A stretch of 64,000 bases of DNA from Micromonospora coerulea (GCF_016598485.1 NZ_JAEMUW010000008.1:1-64000), one strand, 5' to 3'; numbered from the stretch's first letter, positions 26,574 to 34,886 are shown. Notes: generated from the sequence alone by a model not told the origin. Translations and numbers: made by a program.

Positions 26574-26642
26574 GACCTGCAACCTACGCGCCCGCGCGGG
26601 TGGGCGCGGGACGCCCGGCGACGGGTGTCGCGAGTGGATCCG

Positions 26643-27404
26643 TCAGCCGGCGCCGGAGGTCGTCGTCGGCGCCTTCGGGCAGCCGTGCCTGCGCTGCCAC
26701 GCCACCACCTCGGCAGCCGGCGCGCGGTTGCCCTGTTTGCGCCACGAGTCCAGGTAGCGGGCCGGCCAGATCACGCCCCGCCGGATCCACCAGTCGTCGT
26801 GGCCACGGCACGCTGGCGAGATGCCGAAGTGCAGGTGGCACACGTTGTTCGCGTTGCCGGTGCGGCCCACCCGGCCGAGCTGCTGGCCGGCGCGGACCCG
26901 GACCCCGGCGTCGACCCCGGTCGCGACGACGCTCAGGTGCGAGCCGTAGTAGCGCACCCCGTCGTCGCCGAGCAGCGAGACCGACAGCCCGCCGTTGTAC
27001 GGCCCCAGCGGCCCCCGCTTGTCGAACCGGTCAACCCGGCTCACCTCGAGGATCCGCCCGTCGGTGACCGCGACGACCGGCTCACCGCAGTCGGCGAAGA
27101 TGTCCGTCCCCGGGTACACCGAGTGCGTCGGGTGGTAGGCGACGTTGCCGGCGCGGACCGGGAAGACGTGCCGCAGGTCGGTGCGGGTCGGCGTGGGCGA
27201 CGGCGAGGCCGACGGGCGCCCGGGTGTCGGGACGGGCGCGCCGGACTGCTCCGCGGTGGCCACCGCGCTCGGCCCGTCCCACACGTTCGACGGCGTCGCG
27301 GCGGGCCGGGCGCCGGCCGCGCAGCCGGCGACGAGCGTCGGCGCGAGCAGCAGCAGGACCGGGCACGCGAAACGCGGGCGGCGTCCGATCGATGGCGAGC
27401 GCAT
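26643..27404 (-). CDS. M23 family (LytM-like) metallopeptidase lipoprotein
   Basis: About 253 aa. A lipoprotein signal ends in the lipobox LVAGC, followed by a Pro/Ser/Thr-rich spacer and an M23 domain. Zinc-ligand motifs are visible as HPTHSVYPGTDIFADCG (H...D) and HLHFG. M23 enzymes cut peptidoglycan cross-bridges or regulate other hydrolases. Anchored outside the membrane by a lipid. The start ATG 27404 is preferred because it gives a proper basic signal-peptide start; the frame continues 23 codons upstream. Confidence 0.85.
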   Translation of the reverse strand: MRSPSIGRRPRFACPVLLLLAPTLVAGCAAGARPAATPSNVWDGPSAVATAEQSGAPVPTPGRPSASPSPTPTRTDLRHVFPVRAGNVAYHPTHSVYPGTDIFADCGEPVVAVTDGRILEVSRVDRFDKRGPLGPYNGGLSVSLLGDDGVRYYGSHLSVVATGVDAGVRVRAGQQLGRVGRTGNANNVCHLHFGISPACRGHDDWWIRRGVIWPARYLDSWRKQGNRAPAAEVVAWQRRHGCPKAPTTTSGAG

Positions 27405-27530
27405 CCGGTCATCCTGGCAGACCACTACCGTGGGGACGAACGCCGAGACCGCCGCCCGCCCTGGCCGTCGCACTGCGTGACGTGGGTGCGCCGAGGGTGG
27501 CAGCTACGGTCCGTGAAGGGAGGAGGGGCG

Positions 27531-27923
27531 ATGACCGGATGGAACGGCGTACCCGGCGAGCCGGGCCCCAGCGTCGGCCCCCCGCCGGCGCGTACCCCGT
27601 CGGGGCTCTTCCCGTCCGGGCCGCCGACCCGGCCCAGCTGGCGTGAGCCGTACCCCGTCACCGGCGCCGGGGTCGCCGCCGGCGGCGCCACCGCGACGGT
27701 CTGGCTGCTCCTCTTCGGCCTGCTCGGCCGCGACGTGGCCAGCTACGCCTGGTGGACGCTGATCGCCGGCGGACTGGCCTGGCTGGCCGCCGCGGTGCTG
27801 GTGCGGTTCGGCGACCGGGGGGTCGCGACGGGGGTCGCCATCGTCACCGCCGGCGGCTGGAGCATCGCCGCCGCCGTGGTCGCCGTCCGCTGGGCGCAGA
27901 GCGGCAACTGGCCGCTCTGGTGA
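27531..27923 (+). CDS. Small membrane protein of unknown function
   Basis: 130 aa: a proline-rich N-terminus of about 45 residues and three predicted transmembrane helices (about 47-65, 72-90, 98-118). No family is recognised. A very good ribosome site (GGGAGGAGG) precedes the ATG. Divergent from the M23 gene. Confidence 0.75.
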   Translation: MTGWNGVPGEPGPSVGPPPARTPSGLFPSGPPTRPSWREPYPVTGAGVAAGGATATVWLLLFGLLGRDVASYAWWTLIAGGLAWLAAAVLVRFGDRGVATGVAIVTAGGWSIAAAVVAVRWAQSGNWPLW

Positions 27924-27995
27924 CCGTGCGTGAGGGCGCGGCTGCGCAGCGAAGGCCACTTGACGTACGCGCCGTGACGGTTCACCCTCGGCGGT

Positions 27996-28163
27996 ATGGC
28001 CTGGACCACCCCCCGGCTCGATCCCGAGCGGAGCCGCCGCCGCCTGCAGCTCCTCGCCGAGTTGGCCGGTGCCCGCTCGGTACGGCAGCGCCAACGGCCG
28101 CAGCGGGTCCGTACCGAACGACTGCGCGAGCTCATCGCCACCCGCCGCCGCATCGCCGGCTGA
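27996..28163 (+). CDS. Small Arg-rich protein, 55 aa
   Basis: An open frame of 56 codons from ATG 27996 with GC at nearly every third position, as in true genes here. The product (MAWTTPRLDPERSRRRLQLL...) is strongly basic and probably helical. Only a weak GGCGGT precedes the start. It lies 72 nt after the small membrane protein gene on the same strand. No homologue is recognised; it might be non-coding. Confidence 0.45.
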   Translation: MAWTTPRLDPERSRRRLQLLAELAGARSVRQRQRPQRVRTERLRELIATRRRIAG

Positions 28164-28282
28164 TCCGACTTTCTCCCGGAATGACCGGCCCTTCGGGGCG
28201 TTGACCGGTCGCCTGCCGACCCGACCGGTTAACGTGCACGCGTGACGAGTCGGCGTGCTGCCGAGGCCAAATTGGGGGGACC

Positions 28283-28813
28283 GTGTCGTACTTCGCTGCT
28301 GCCGCAGTGCGCGTCGAGGGCGGCTGGTCCGCCGACGAGGTGAGCCTGCGAGGGGCCACCGACATCGACGAGGTAGCCGACCGGTTGCGCGACGTCGAGC
28401 CGGACGCCGACCTGTCCCTGCTCTTCGTCGAGGCCGACGACGCGTACCTGGTGATCCTGCGCCTGGACGAGGGGGAGGACCTGCGGATCTTCGGCTCCGA
28501 CTCGGCGTACGCCGAGGAGTCCCGGTTGGGTGCCCTGCTGGTTGGTGACCTGAAGACCTCCGTCACCGGCGTGGAGGACGGCGACGAGCCGCGCCCGGCC
28601 GCCACCGGCGGGGACGAAGACGCCGAGCAGCCCGCGGTGGATCCGGAGGCCGACCCGGTCGGCGACGCGGACATCCTCGCCGACCTGGGCATTCCCGCCC
28701 AGAAGCTGCTCGCCCTCTGCGGACACGAGGGGATGCTGCCCGCCGACGTCACCGCAGAGATCTGCGAGGTGCTCGGCTGCGTGGACGAGATCGAGGCACT
28801 GCGTGAGGTCTGA
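28283..28813 (+). CDS. tRNA adenosine deaminase-associated protein
   Basis: 176 aa, acidic, with an N-terminal domain (SYFAAAAVRVEGGW, then DEVADRLRDVEPDADLSLLF), a low-complexity Asp/Glu/Pro linker and a C-terminal helical domain (ILADLGIPAQKLLALCGHEG, then MLPADVTAEICE). This is the actinobacterial family found next to tadA; its function is not proven. Start GTG 28283 follows a GGGGGGA site. Its end overlaps the tadA start by 11 nt, so translation is coupled. Confidence 0.88.
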   Translation: MSYFAAAAVRVEGGWSADEVSLRGATDIDEVADRLRDVEPDADLSLLFVEADDAYLVILRLDEGEDLRIFGSDSAYAEESRLGALLVGDLKTSVTGVEDGDEPRPAATGGDEDAEQPAVDPEADPVGDADILADLGIPAQKLLALCGHEGMLPADVTAEICEVLGCVDEIEALREV

Positions 28814-29462
28814 GCCGTCCGGGCCGGTGCTGCCCGGCGGCGCGGAGCCGGCCGACGCCACCGACCCGGCGCTGGAGACCGTCCGACCGGGGCAGCCGAC
28901 CCCGGGCTCGGTGGGCCGGGTCGGCCCGGGCGCGCACGAGGGACTCGCCGACGAGGGTGAGGCGGGCCGCCGGCAGCGGCACGAGCTCTGGATGCGCCGG
29001 GCGCTGGAGATCGCCGTCACCGGGCCGGACGACGGCGCCCCGGCCGGCACCGACGCGGAGCCCGCCGACGCCGGGGCCCTCGCGGACATCCCGGTCGGCG
29101 CGGTGGTCTACGGCCCGGACGGCGCCGAGCTGGCCATCGGCCGCAACGAGCGGGAGCTGACCGGGGACCCGACCGCGCACGCCGAGGTGCTGGCGCTACG
29201 CCGGGCCGCCGAGCGGCTGGGCCGCTGGCGGCTGGACGGCTGCACCCTGGTGGTGACGCTGGAACCCTGCACCATGTGCGCGGGCGCGATCGCGCTGGCC
29301 CGGATCTCCACGGTCGTCTTCGGCGCCTGGGAGCCCAAGACCGGGGCGGTCGGCTCGCTCTGGGACGTGCTGCGTGACCGCCGGGCCACCCACCGCCCCG
29401 AGGTGTACGGCGGGGTGCTGGAGACGGAGAACGCCGCCGTGCTCCGCGCCTTCTTCCGCTGA
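28803..29462 (+). CDS. tadA: tRNA(Arg)-specific adenosine-34 deaminase TadA
   Basis: 219 aa. TadA converts A34 to inosine in tRNA-Arg(ACG). The zinc/catalytic motifs are present: AHAEVLALR (about residue 126, His ligand and catalytic Glu) and EPCTMCAGA (Cys ligands about 156 and 159). Two oddities are a Pro/Gly-rich N-terminal extension of about 58 residues before RHELWMRRALEIA, and an insertion (DDGAPAGTDAEPADAGAL) between the first helix and the first strand. If translation instead began near 28992 the protein would be of normal size. The overlap with the upstream partner gene supports the early GTG start. Confidence 0.9.
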   Translation: MRSEPSGPVLPGGAEPADATDPALETVRPGQPTPGSVGRVGPGAHEGLADEGEAGRRQRHELWMRRALEIAVTGPDDGAPAGTDAEPADAGALADIPVGAVVYGPDGAELAIGRNERELTGDPTAHAEVLALRRAAERLGRWRLDGCTLVVTLEPCTMCAGAIALARISTVVFGAWEPKTGAVGSLWDVLRDRRATHRPEVYGGVLETENAAVLRAFFR

Positions 29463-29488
29463 CCGGTCCTGCGGTGCCGGCCCGCCGG

Positions 29489-29956
29489 TCAGGCGGGCAC
29501 CGCGGCCGGGCGCAGCAGGGTCGCGCCGACCGCCCGCGCCGCCTCGGTCCACGGGGTGGGGCGCAGGGTCGCCGGGTCGAGTCGGACGATGGCCCGGCTG
29601 CCGGTGGCGTGGAGGGTGGCGCCGTCCACGGAGCGGAACTCGAAGGCGTACCGCGCGCTGCTGGTGCCGAAGTGTTCGAGCCAGAAACGCACGGCCACCG
29701 GTCCGGTGCCGGTGATCGGTGCCCGGTAGGTGATGGTGAACTCGCGTACCGCGTGGAAGACGTCGGGGGAGCTGTGTTGCCCGCCGCGGAAGGAGACGCC
29801 GCGATCGGCCCAGTACGGCGTCAGGGCCCGTTCCAGCAGCACCGCGTACCGGGCGTTGTGCAGGATGCCCATGGCGTCGAGGTCGTCGAAGTGCACCGTG
29901 ACGTGCTCGACGTGACCGAACTCGACGGCGGGCTGGTCGATGGTGGCGTGGCTCAT
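29489..29956 (-). CDS. 4HBT-family acyl-CoA thioesterase
   Basis: 155 aa hot-dog fold protein. The signature VTVHFDDLDAMGILHNARY (YbgC/FcbC type, with Asp in the active-site helix start) identifies a 4-hydroxybenzoyl-CoA thioesterase-like enzyme hydrolysing small or aryl acyl-CoA. Its ATG overlaps the stop of the TetR gene (TCATGA on the + strand), so the two genes are translationally coupled and regulator and enzyme belong together. Confidence 0.88.
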   Translation of the reverse strand: MSHATIDQPAVEFGHVEHVTVHFDDLDAMGILHNARYAVLLERALTPYWADRGVSFRGGQHSSPDVFHAVREFTITYRAPITGTGPVAVRFWLEHFGTSSARYAFEFRSVDGATLHATGSRAIVRLDPATLRPTPWTEAARAVGATLLRPAAVPA

Positions 29957-30591
29957 GACAGGCCTTCCGGTAGCAGGGTCGGATCCGGGCACAGTGCCCG
30001 GAGGCGGTTCAGCAGGCCTTGGCGGGCGTGCCGGTAGGCGGTGTCCGGGTCCAGCAACCGGGACCGCATCACGGCGTTGACCCCGAGCGCGTCGATCTCG
30101 TACGCCAACTGCTGGACGTCCACGTCGTGGGGGAGTTCGCCGAGCTCGACCGCCTCCTGGACCAGGCGCTCGAGGAACGCGGTCCAGCGGCCGAGCGCCT
30201 CGGCCAGCCGGTCCCGGACGGGGCCGGGTCGGGCGTTGTACTCGAACTCGGTGTTGGCGAAGAAGCAGCCCCCGGGGAGCACCCGGGCGGCGTAGAAGTC
30301 GATCCGGGCGTCGTGCAGCGCCCAGAGTCGCCGTACGCCCACCTGGGCGCGCAGGGCCGGGCCGATGATCCGCTCCTGCCACTGCTGCATGGCCCGGTCC
30401 ACCGTGGCGAGCTGGAGGGCCTCCTTGGACCGCCAGTGTGCGAAGAGGCCGGACTTGCTCACGCCGAGGGTGTCGGCGAGCTGGGCGAGGGACAGCCCGT
30501 CCAGGCCGGCCTCCGTGGCCAGAACCACCGCGGCGTCCAGCGCCGCCGTGCGGGTGCGTTCGCCGCGTGCCACGCGGCCGTCCAGGGTCAC
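29953..30591 (-). CDS. TetR/AcrR family transcriptional regulator
   Basis: About 212 aa. The N-terminal helix-turn-helix reads AQLADTLGVSKSGLFAHWRSKEAL, standard for TetR, and a helical ligand domain with YAARVLPGGCFFANTEFEY resembles the C-terminal domain of AcrR-type regulators. GTG 30591 puts the HTH at the usual position; upstream codons to 30666 read through the promoter. Coupled to the thioesterase gene, so an acyl-CoA or aromatic ligand is a reasonable guess. A 12-bp palindrome 26 nt upstream is a likely autoregulatory operator. Confidence 0.88.
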   Translation of the reverse strand: MTLDGRVARGERTRTAALDAAVVLATEAGLDGLSLAQLADTLGVSKSGLFAHWRSKEALQLATVDRAMQQWQERIIGPALRAQVGVRRLWALHDARIDFYAARVLPGGCFFANTEFEYNARPGPVRDRLAEALGRWTAFLERLVQEAVELGELPHDVDVQQLAYEIDALGVNAVMRSRLLDPDTAYRHARQGLLNRLRALCPDPTLLPEGLS

Positions 30592-30616
30592 GCCGGCAGC
30601 GTACCCAGAAATAAGC

Positions 30617-30628
30617 ACGACCGGTCGT
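30617..30628. promoter_or_regulatory. Perfect palindrome ACGACCGGTCGT, candidate TetR operator
   Basis: A 12-bp perfect palindrome lies upstream of the TetR start (30591), in the 109-nt gap to deoD. Partial symmetry continues outward (G30615-C30630, A30614-T30631). Position and form are what TetR dimers bind when they repress their own operon. Confidence 0.55.
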
Positions 30629-30700
30629 ACTATTTCTGTGACGTGGAACGCACGCCGCCCCGCCACCGGGGGTGGCGGGGCGGTCAGGGCTCCGGAAGGG

Positions 30701-31408
30701 TCAGGCGATGGCGGTGTCGAGGGCGACCTCGACCATCTGGCTGAAGGTCTGCTCGCGCTCGGCGGAGGTGGTCTTCTCGCCGGTCTTGATGTGATCGCTG
30801 ACCGTGAGGATGGTCAGCGCGCGGGCCTTGAACCTCGCGGCGATCGTGTAGAGCGCCGCGGACTCCATCTCCACGGCCAGCACGCCGTAGTCGGCGAGGG
30901 TGTCGTAGAGGTCCGGCCGGTCGGTGTAGAAGGCGTCCGCCGCCAGGATCGGCCCGACGTGCATCCTGATGCCGCGCCGCTCGGCCACCTCGACCGAGGT
31001 ACGCAGCAGCCCGAAGTCGGCCACCGGGGCGTAGTCGATCAGCCCGTCGAAGCGCATCCGGTTCATGTTCGAGTCGGTGGACGAGCCGATCGCGGCGACC
31101 ACGTCCCGCAGCTGGAGGTCCTCGGAGAGGGCGCCGCAGGAACCGACCCGGATCAGGGTCTTCACGCCGTACTCGTTGATCAACTCGTGGGCGTAGATGG
31201 AGGCGGAGGGCATGCCCATGCCGGAGCCCTGGACGGAGACCTCGACGCCGTTCCAGCGGCCGGTGAAGCCCAGCATGCCGCGGACCGTCGAGTAGCAGGT
31301 GGCGCCCTCGAGGTAGGTCTCCGCGATCCACTTGGCCCGCAGCGGGTCACCCGGCATCAGGACCCGCTCGGCGATCTCTCCCGGCTCAGCGCCGATGTGC
31401 GTACTCAT
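30701..31408 (-). CDS. deoD: Purine-nucleoside phosphorylase DeoD
   Basis: 235 aa, exactly the size of hexameric bacterial DeoD. Motifs in order: [20 protein letters not shown] (phosphate loop), [36 protein letters not shown] (ribose/base binding) and LTVSDHI, whose Asp protonates the purine base. It splits purine (deoxy)nucleosides with phosphate in salvage. ATG 31408 gives the conserved N-terminus, with AGGAT upstream. Confidence 0.95.
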   Translation of the reverse strand: MSTHIGAEPGEIAERVLMPGDPLRAKWIAETYLEGATCYSTVRGMLGFTGRWNGVEVSVQGSGMGMPSASIYAHELINEYGVKTLIRVGSCGALSEDLQLRDVVAAIGSSTDSNMNRMRFDGLIDYAPVADFGLLRTSVEVAERRGIRMHVGPILAADAFYTDRPDLYDTLADYGVLAVEMESAALYTIAARFKARALTILTVSDHIKTGEKTTSAEREQTFSQMVEVALDTAIA

Positions 31409-31483
31409 GGCAAAGATCCTGCCAGGCCGGCAGCGGGGATACCGGTTCGGCGTCCCAACCCAGGTTCCTGTACCCTCGTCGGC

Positions 31484-31570
31484 GGTGGCGTGTCCGAGTG
31501 GCCTAAGGAGCACGCCTCGAAAGCGTGTGAGGGGGCAACCCCTCCGCGGGTTCAAATCCCGCCGCCACCG
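31484..31570 (+). tRNA. tRNA-Ser(CGA)
   Basis: An 87-nt class II tRNA. Acceptor GGTGGCG (31484-31490) pairs with CGCCACC (31563-31569), discriminator G. The anticodon loop CTCGAAA gives anticodon CGA (reads UCG serine). A long variable arm follows, then a T-arm GCGGG-TTCAAAT-CCCGC. No CCA is encoded. A strong terminator follows 12 nt later. Confidence 0.95.
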
Positions 31571-31582
31571 CTCGTGAGGTGC

Positions 31583-31624
31583 GAAAACGCCCGGTCGATC
31601 CGTGAGGATCGGCCGGGCGTTTTC
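31583..31624 (+). terminator. Terminator of tRNA-Ser(CGA)
   Basis: A 19-bp stem (31583-31601 with 31606-31624, one G-T wobble) with loop GTGA; the descending arm ends in TTTTC. A diverged copy of this hairpin and its 3' flank occurs at 32437-32470. Confidence 0.85.
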
Positions 31625-31630
31625 GCTTGT

Positions 31631-31652
31631 GGTCTCAGTTTTGGTCTCAGTT
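31631..31652. repeat. Direct repeat GGTCTCAGTT x2 next to the integrase remnant
   Basis: Two copies of GGTCTCAGTT (31631-31640 and 31643-31652), offset by 12 nt. The opposite-strand form TGAGAC also occurs twice with a 12-nt offset at 40325-40342, beside the other tRNA-Ser and integrase remnant. In both places the repeats lie 60-90 nt beyond the tRNA 3' end and at the integrase gene end, which suggests recombinase arm sites or a conserved integrase gene tail. Confidence 0.6.
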
Positions 31653-31657
31653 CGCGC

Positions 31658-31770
31658 TCAAGAGCCCCTTTTCGGGTCCTCTGCCGGACTGTCCCACAGC
31701 AGTCCACCAACGCGCTGGGCGATGTCCCGACGCACCTGAGTGGTGAGGTGCTGGTACCCGAGGAAGGGGT
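31658..31770 (-). pseudogene. C-terminal remnant of a tyrosine integrase
   Basis: Read on the - strand, this stretch encodes about the last 37 residues of an actinobacterial phage-type integrase, with LGYQHLTTQVRRDIAQRVGG and then LLWDSPAEDPKRGS and a stop at 31658-31660. The Tyr before QHLT is the position of the nucleophilic tyrosine. The rest of the gene is missing. The stop lies about 90 nt beyond the 3' end of tRNA-Ser(CGA), as expected for an element integrated into that tRNA gene. Confidence 0.65.
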
Positions 31771-31899
31771 TCAGGGTTCAAGTCCCAGGCCCCAGCCGGG
31801 CGGGGGCAGCCGAACGGCCATTGACCGCCCGCCGGCCGTCTGCTTGGCTGCGTCGCAGTTGACCTTGCGCACTCAATCTCTCACTGCGTTGGAGAATGT

Positions 31900-32307
31900 A
31901 TGTCCCCCGTTGATGCCATCAAATCCGTCCTCTCCCAGTACGCCAGCTTTGGCGGTCGAGCTCGCCGGTCCGAGTACTGGTGGTTCTTCCTCTTCACCCT
32001 GATCCTCAGCGTCGTCGCCGGAATTCTGGACGGCGCGCTGGGGACCGACATCGGGTCGGGTCCGAGCTCGACCGGCGTCATCGGGCTCATCGTCAGCTTG
32101 GCCCTGCTGCTGCCGGGCCTGGCCGTTGCCGTGCGGCGACTTCACGACACCGACCGCTCGGGCTGGTGGCTGTTGATCGGACTCGTGCCTCTCGTGGGGG
32201 GCATCGTCCTGCTCGTGTTCTTCGTGAAGGACGGCACTCGGGGAAGTAACCGGTACGGTGCCGACCCGAAGGACGCTCCGCACGCCGCCGCCCCCAGCAT
32301 GGCCTGA
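31900..32307 (+). CDS. DUF805 family membrane protein
   Basis: 135 aa with three to four helices. Family signatures are the N-terminal YASFGGRARRSEYWWF and the RRLHDTDRSGWW motif. DUF805 proteins are small inner-membrane proteins of unknown function, common in accessory DNA. A GGAGAATGT site precedes ATG 31900. It lies between two copies of the tRNA-flank terminator. Confidence 0.9.
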   Translation: MSPVDAIKSVLSQYASFGGRARRSEYWWFFLFTLILSVVAGILDGALGTDIGSGPSSTGVIGLIVSLALLLPGLAVAVRRLHDTDRSGWWLLIGLVPLVGGIVLLVFFVKDGTRGSNRYGADPKDAPHAAAPSMA

Positions 32308-32436
32308 CAGGGCCCATTGAGTGGCTGCTTGCTAGAGCTAAGCCAGCCCAGGAAGCCCATGCCGGCGGTTGACAGCGCACGACCGTCGCCGCCGGCGCCA
32401 CTCAGCGGTCTTTGGCCAGCCCGAACAACTGTGGTC

Positions 32437-32470
32437 ACGCCCGGACGATCCGCACGGATCGGCCGGGCGT
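32437..32470 (+). terminator. Diverged second copy of the tRNA-Ser flank terminator
   Basis: A 16-bp stem (32437-32452 with 32455-32470, one mismatch; the tip opens to a CGCACG loop). It matches the hairpin at 31583-31624 closely and the match continues into the flank GCTTGTGG-CTC. It can end DUF805 transcription. The duplication suggests that the tRNA flank was copied by element integration. Confidence 0.6.
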
Positions 32471-32556
32471 TCTGCTTGTGGCCTCGAATGGGCTGAGGCC
32501 GCCAGCGACCCCGTTGTGCTGCGCCGTGATCCAGCGGCTGCTTCCCGAAGTGACCG

Positions 32557-33876
32557 TCACGATTCGGTCGCCAGCTGAAGCTCCCGCTCGTGGACGGCCG
32601 CCACCGACCCGGCTCCGCGGATCGGCGTGCACAGCCCGGCGATCGCGATCAGGAGGCACCCGACCCCGGCGACGAGGGCGACCGGGGTGACGCCGTACCG
32701 GCCGGTGGCCCAGGTCAGCACCGCGGCGCCGGCCGGCCCCAGCGAGTAGTGCGTGCTCCAGAAGGCGGACGTCACCCGCCCCAGCAGGTGATCCGGGGTG
32801 ATCTCCTGGCGCAGTGACATGGAGCAGATCCCGCCGACGCTGACCCCACACAGGTACACCGCGGTCAACGCCGTGACCGCGGGCACGGTCCCCGCGACGC
32901 CGATGCCGAGGATGGCGAGGCCACACAGCGAGATCGCGCCGACCCAGGTGACGCCGAAGCCGCGCCGACGCCGAAGCGGCGCCGCCAGCAGCGCGCCGGC
33001 GATGGTACCCAGCGCCGCCAGCCCGAGCACGGTGCCGACCGTACGGTCGGAGCCGCCGAGATCGTGCTTCACGTGGTAGATGAGCACGTCGGTGAAGCCG
33101 AACGTCAGGAAGATGAAGACGGAGAGCAGGACGGTCAGCGAGCGGAGCGCCGGCTGCCGCCAGAGGAAGCGCGCCCCGGCCAGGAACTCGGCCAGCGGCC
33201 TCTCCCGCCCCGCCGCACCGATGGCCCCACCAGCGGCGACCGCCCCGCCGTCTCCGACCGGACCGCCGCCGCTTCGGACCGGTTGCCGGAGTCGGACGAG
33301 CCAGAGGCCGGCGGCGGACAGCGCGAAGCTGGCCGCGTTGATGGCGATGGCCGCGGTCGGGCCGAATCGGGCGGACACCACGCCGGCGAGCAGCGGCCCG
33401 CCCACGGCCGCCGCCGCGTACGTCGCCTGCAACCGCCCGTTGGCCTCGGTGATCTGGTCCCGGTCGACCAGGTTGCGTACCGCGGTCACCGCGGCGACCT
33501 GGAACACCATCCCGGCCGCTTCGCAGATCGGCAGCACGATGAAGATCAACCAGACCTGTGGGCCGGCGAGCCAGGCCAGGGGTACGAGGCTGTAGAGCAC
33601 CAGCCGGGCCAGGTCAGCGGTGATCATCAGGCGGCGCCGGTCGTACCGGTCGACCAGGACGCCGCCGAAGACCCCCGCGCCGACGGACGCGACGCCGGCC
33701 ACGGCGGTGAGCAGACCCATCCGCGCGACCGACCCGGTGGCCTGGAGCACGAGCAGCGGCATCGCGAGGTAGGCGAACGAGTCGCCGACGGCGGAGAGCG
33801 ACTGGGCGATCCAGTACGTGCCGAAGTCTCGGTCCCGCCACAAGGGACGACGCACCGGACCGACGCGTGGGCTCAC
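32557..33876 (-). CDS. MFS transporter, EntS-like exporter
   Basis: About 439 aa with 12 predicted helices. The N-terminus (FGTYWIAQSLSAVGDSFAYL) and the loop GVLVDRYDRRRLM are typical of the MFS_3/EntS group that exports siderophores and other small molecules. Start GTG 33876 puts the first helix at the usual distance; no clear ribosome site precedes it. A Gly/Ala-rich central loop (about 190-220) is longer than usual. Lies inside the tRNA-Ser-bounded island. Confidence 0.85.
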   Translation of the reverse strand: MSPRVGPVRRPLWRDRDFGTYWIAQSLSAVGDSFAYLAMPLLVLQATGSVARMGLLTAVAGVASVGAGVFGGVLVDRYDRRRLMITADLARLVLYSLVPLAWLAGPQVWLIFIVLPICEAAGMVFQVAAVTAVRNLVDRDQITEANGRLQATYAAAAVGGPLLAGVVSARFGPTAAIAINAASFALSAAGLWLVRLRQPVRSGGGPVGDGGAVAAGGAIGAAGRERPLAEFLAGARFLWRQPALRSLTVLLSVFIFLTFGFTDVLIYHVKHDLGGSDRTVGTVLGLAALGTIAGALLAAPLRRRRGFGVTWVGAISLCGLAILGIGVAGTVPAVTALTAVYLCGVSVGGICSMSLRQEITPDHLLGRVTSAFWSTHYSLGPAGAAVLTWATGRYGVTPVALVAGVGCLLIAIAGLCTPIRGAGSVAAVHERELQLATES

Positions 33877-33995
33877 AAAGGCGAGCGTAGTGCCTCCCCC
33901 GGACAGAGTTGCGCTCTCGGCGGCGGCCGGCGACGGGTTCCCGCCGCTTCCGGGCGCCCCTCGTGGTGGTCCCGGCTGTGGCACGATCGCCGATC

Positions 33996-34886
33996 GTGCG
34001 CCCTCCGCTTGTCCTGCTGCTGGTGTCCGCCGCGGCGGCCGCGTTCTCGGTCCTGGCCACGCTGGTCTCCGAGTCGCGGGCCGCCCTCCAGTCCGGCCTC
34101 GTCGCCTCGGCCGCATTCCTCGGGTACGTGCTGCTGGCCGGCCGGGCGGCACCCCGCGTACGGTCCGCGCTGGCCACCGCGGTCGGATTGTTCGCCCTGG
34201 TCATGGCCGTGCAACTAGGGTGGCTCGCCGAGCAGCCGATGCGGAATGGCTGGATGGAGCCGTTCTACGCGCCCCTCGACGGCGGCGGGCCGGGGCTGAG
34301 CATGCGGCCGCTCCCGCCCGGGATCCTCGACCACTGGCGTCAGCTGATCGACCGGGAGCGGATCGCCGGAGTGGGACTTCTGCTCGGGGTGCTCTGTCTC
34401 GCGGTCGCGGTGCGCGCCCTGCCCGCACGGCACCGACCGAAGCGCACGCTGCTCGCCCGGATCGTCGCCGCGCTGCTGCTGGTCGTGGTCGCCGTGCACG
34501 TCTGGGACTCGGTCGACGACGCGCCGCTCTCCGGCGCGCTCGGTGCCGGTTGGCCCGCGCTGCTGGCGACCCTGGTCGCGGCGGGGGTGCTGGCGCTGTC
34601 CGCCGGGCGCGCGGACCGGCGCGCGCTCGTGCCCCTCGGGGCGCTGCTGGTCGCCGTGACGGCGGCCGTCGACCTCGCGCACATCACGGCGGGCTGGTCG
34701 TCGTGGCGGACGGCCGCCGACCACAGCCGGGACGCCTTCCTCCAGATCGGCACAGCCGTGGCGGCAGGCGGCTGGGCGGACGTGTCCGAGGCGGTCCGGG
34801 CGGCACTGGCCTTCGCCGGGCCGGCACTGCTCGCGATCGGCGCCCTGCACGCGTCCCGCGACAGCGACCTGACCGAACCACGCTAG
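33996..34886 (+). CDS. Hypothetical polytopic membrane protein
   Basis: About 296 aa with six or seven predicted helices and a soluble loop (about 70-115) containing PFYAPLDGGGPGLSMRPLPP. No family recognised. GTG 33996 starts directly before the first helix. It is divergent from the MFS gene (119 nt) and converges on the NACHT gene (36 nt between stops). Confidence 0.65.
   Translation: MRPPLVLLLVSAAAAAFSVLATLVSESRAALQSGLVASAAFLGYVLLAGRAAPRVRSALATAVGLFALVMAVQLGWLAEQPMRNGWMEPFYAPLDGGGPGLSMRPLPPGILDHWRQLIDRERIAGVGLLLGVLCLAVAVRALPARHRPKRTLLARIVAALLLVVVAVHVWDSVDDAPLSGALGAGWPALLATLVAAGVLALSAGRADRRALVPLGALLVAVTAAVDLAHITAGWSSWRTAADHSRDAFLQIGTAVAAGGWADVSEAVRAALAFAGPALLAIGALHASRDSDLTEPR

Noticed and set aside
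31760..31800. Possible extra tRNA from the T-arm-like motif
   Set aside because: No acceptor, D-arm or anticodon arm can be built around it.
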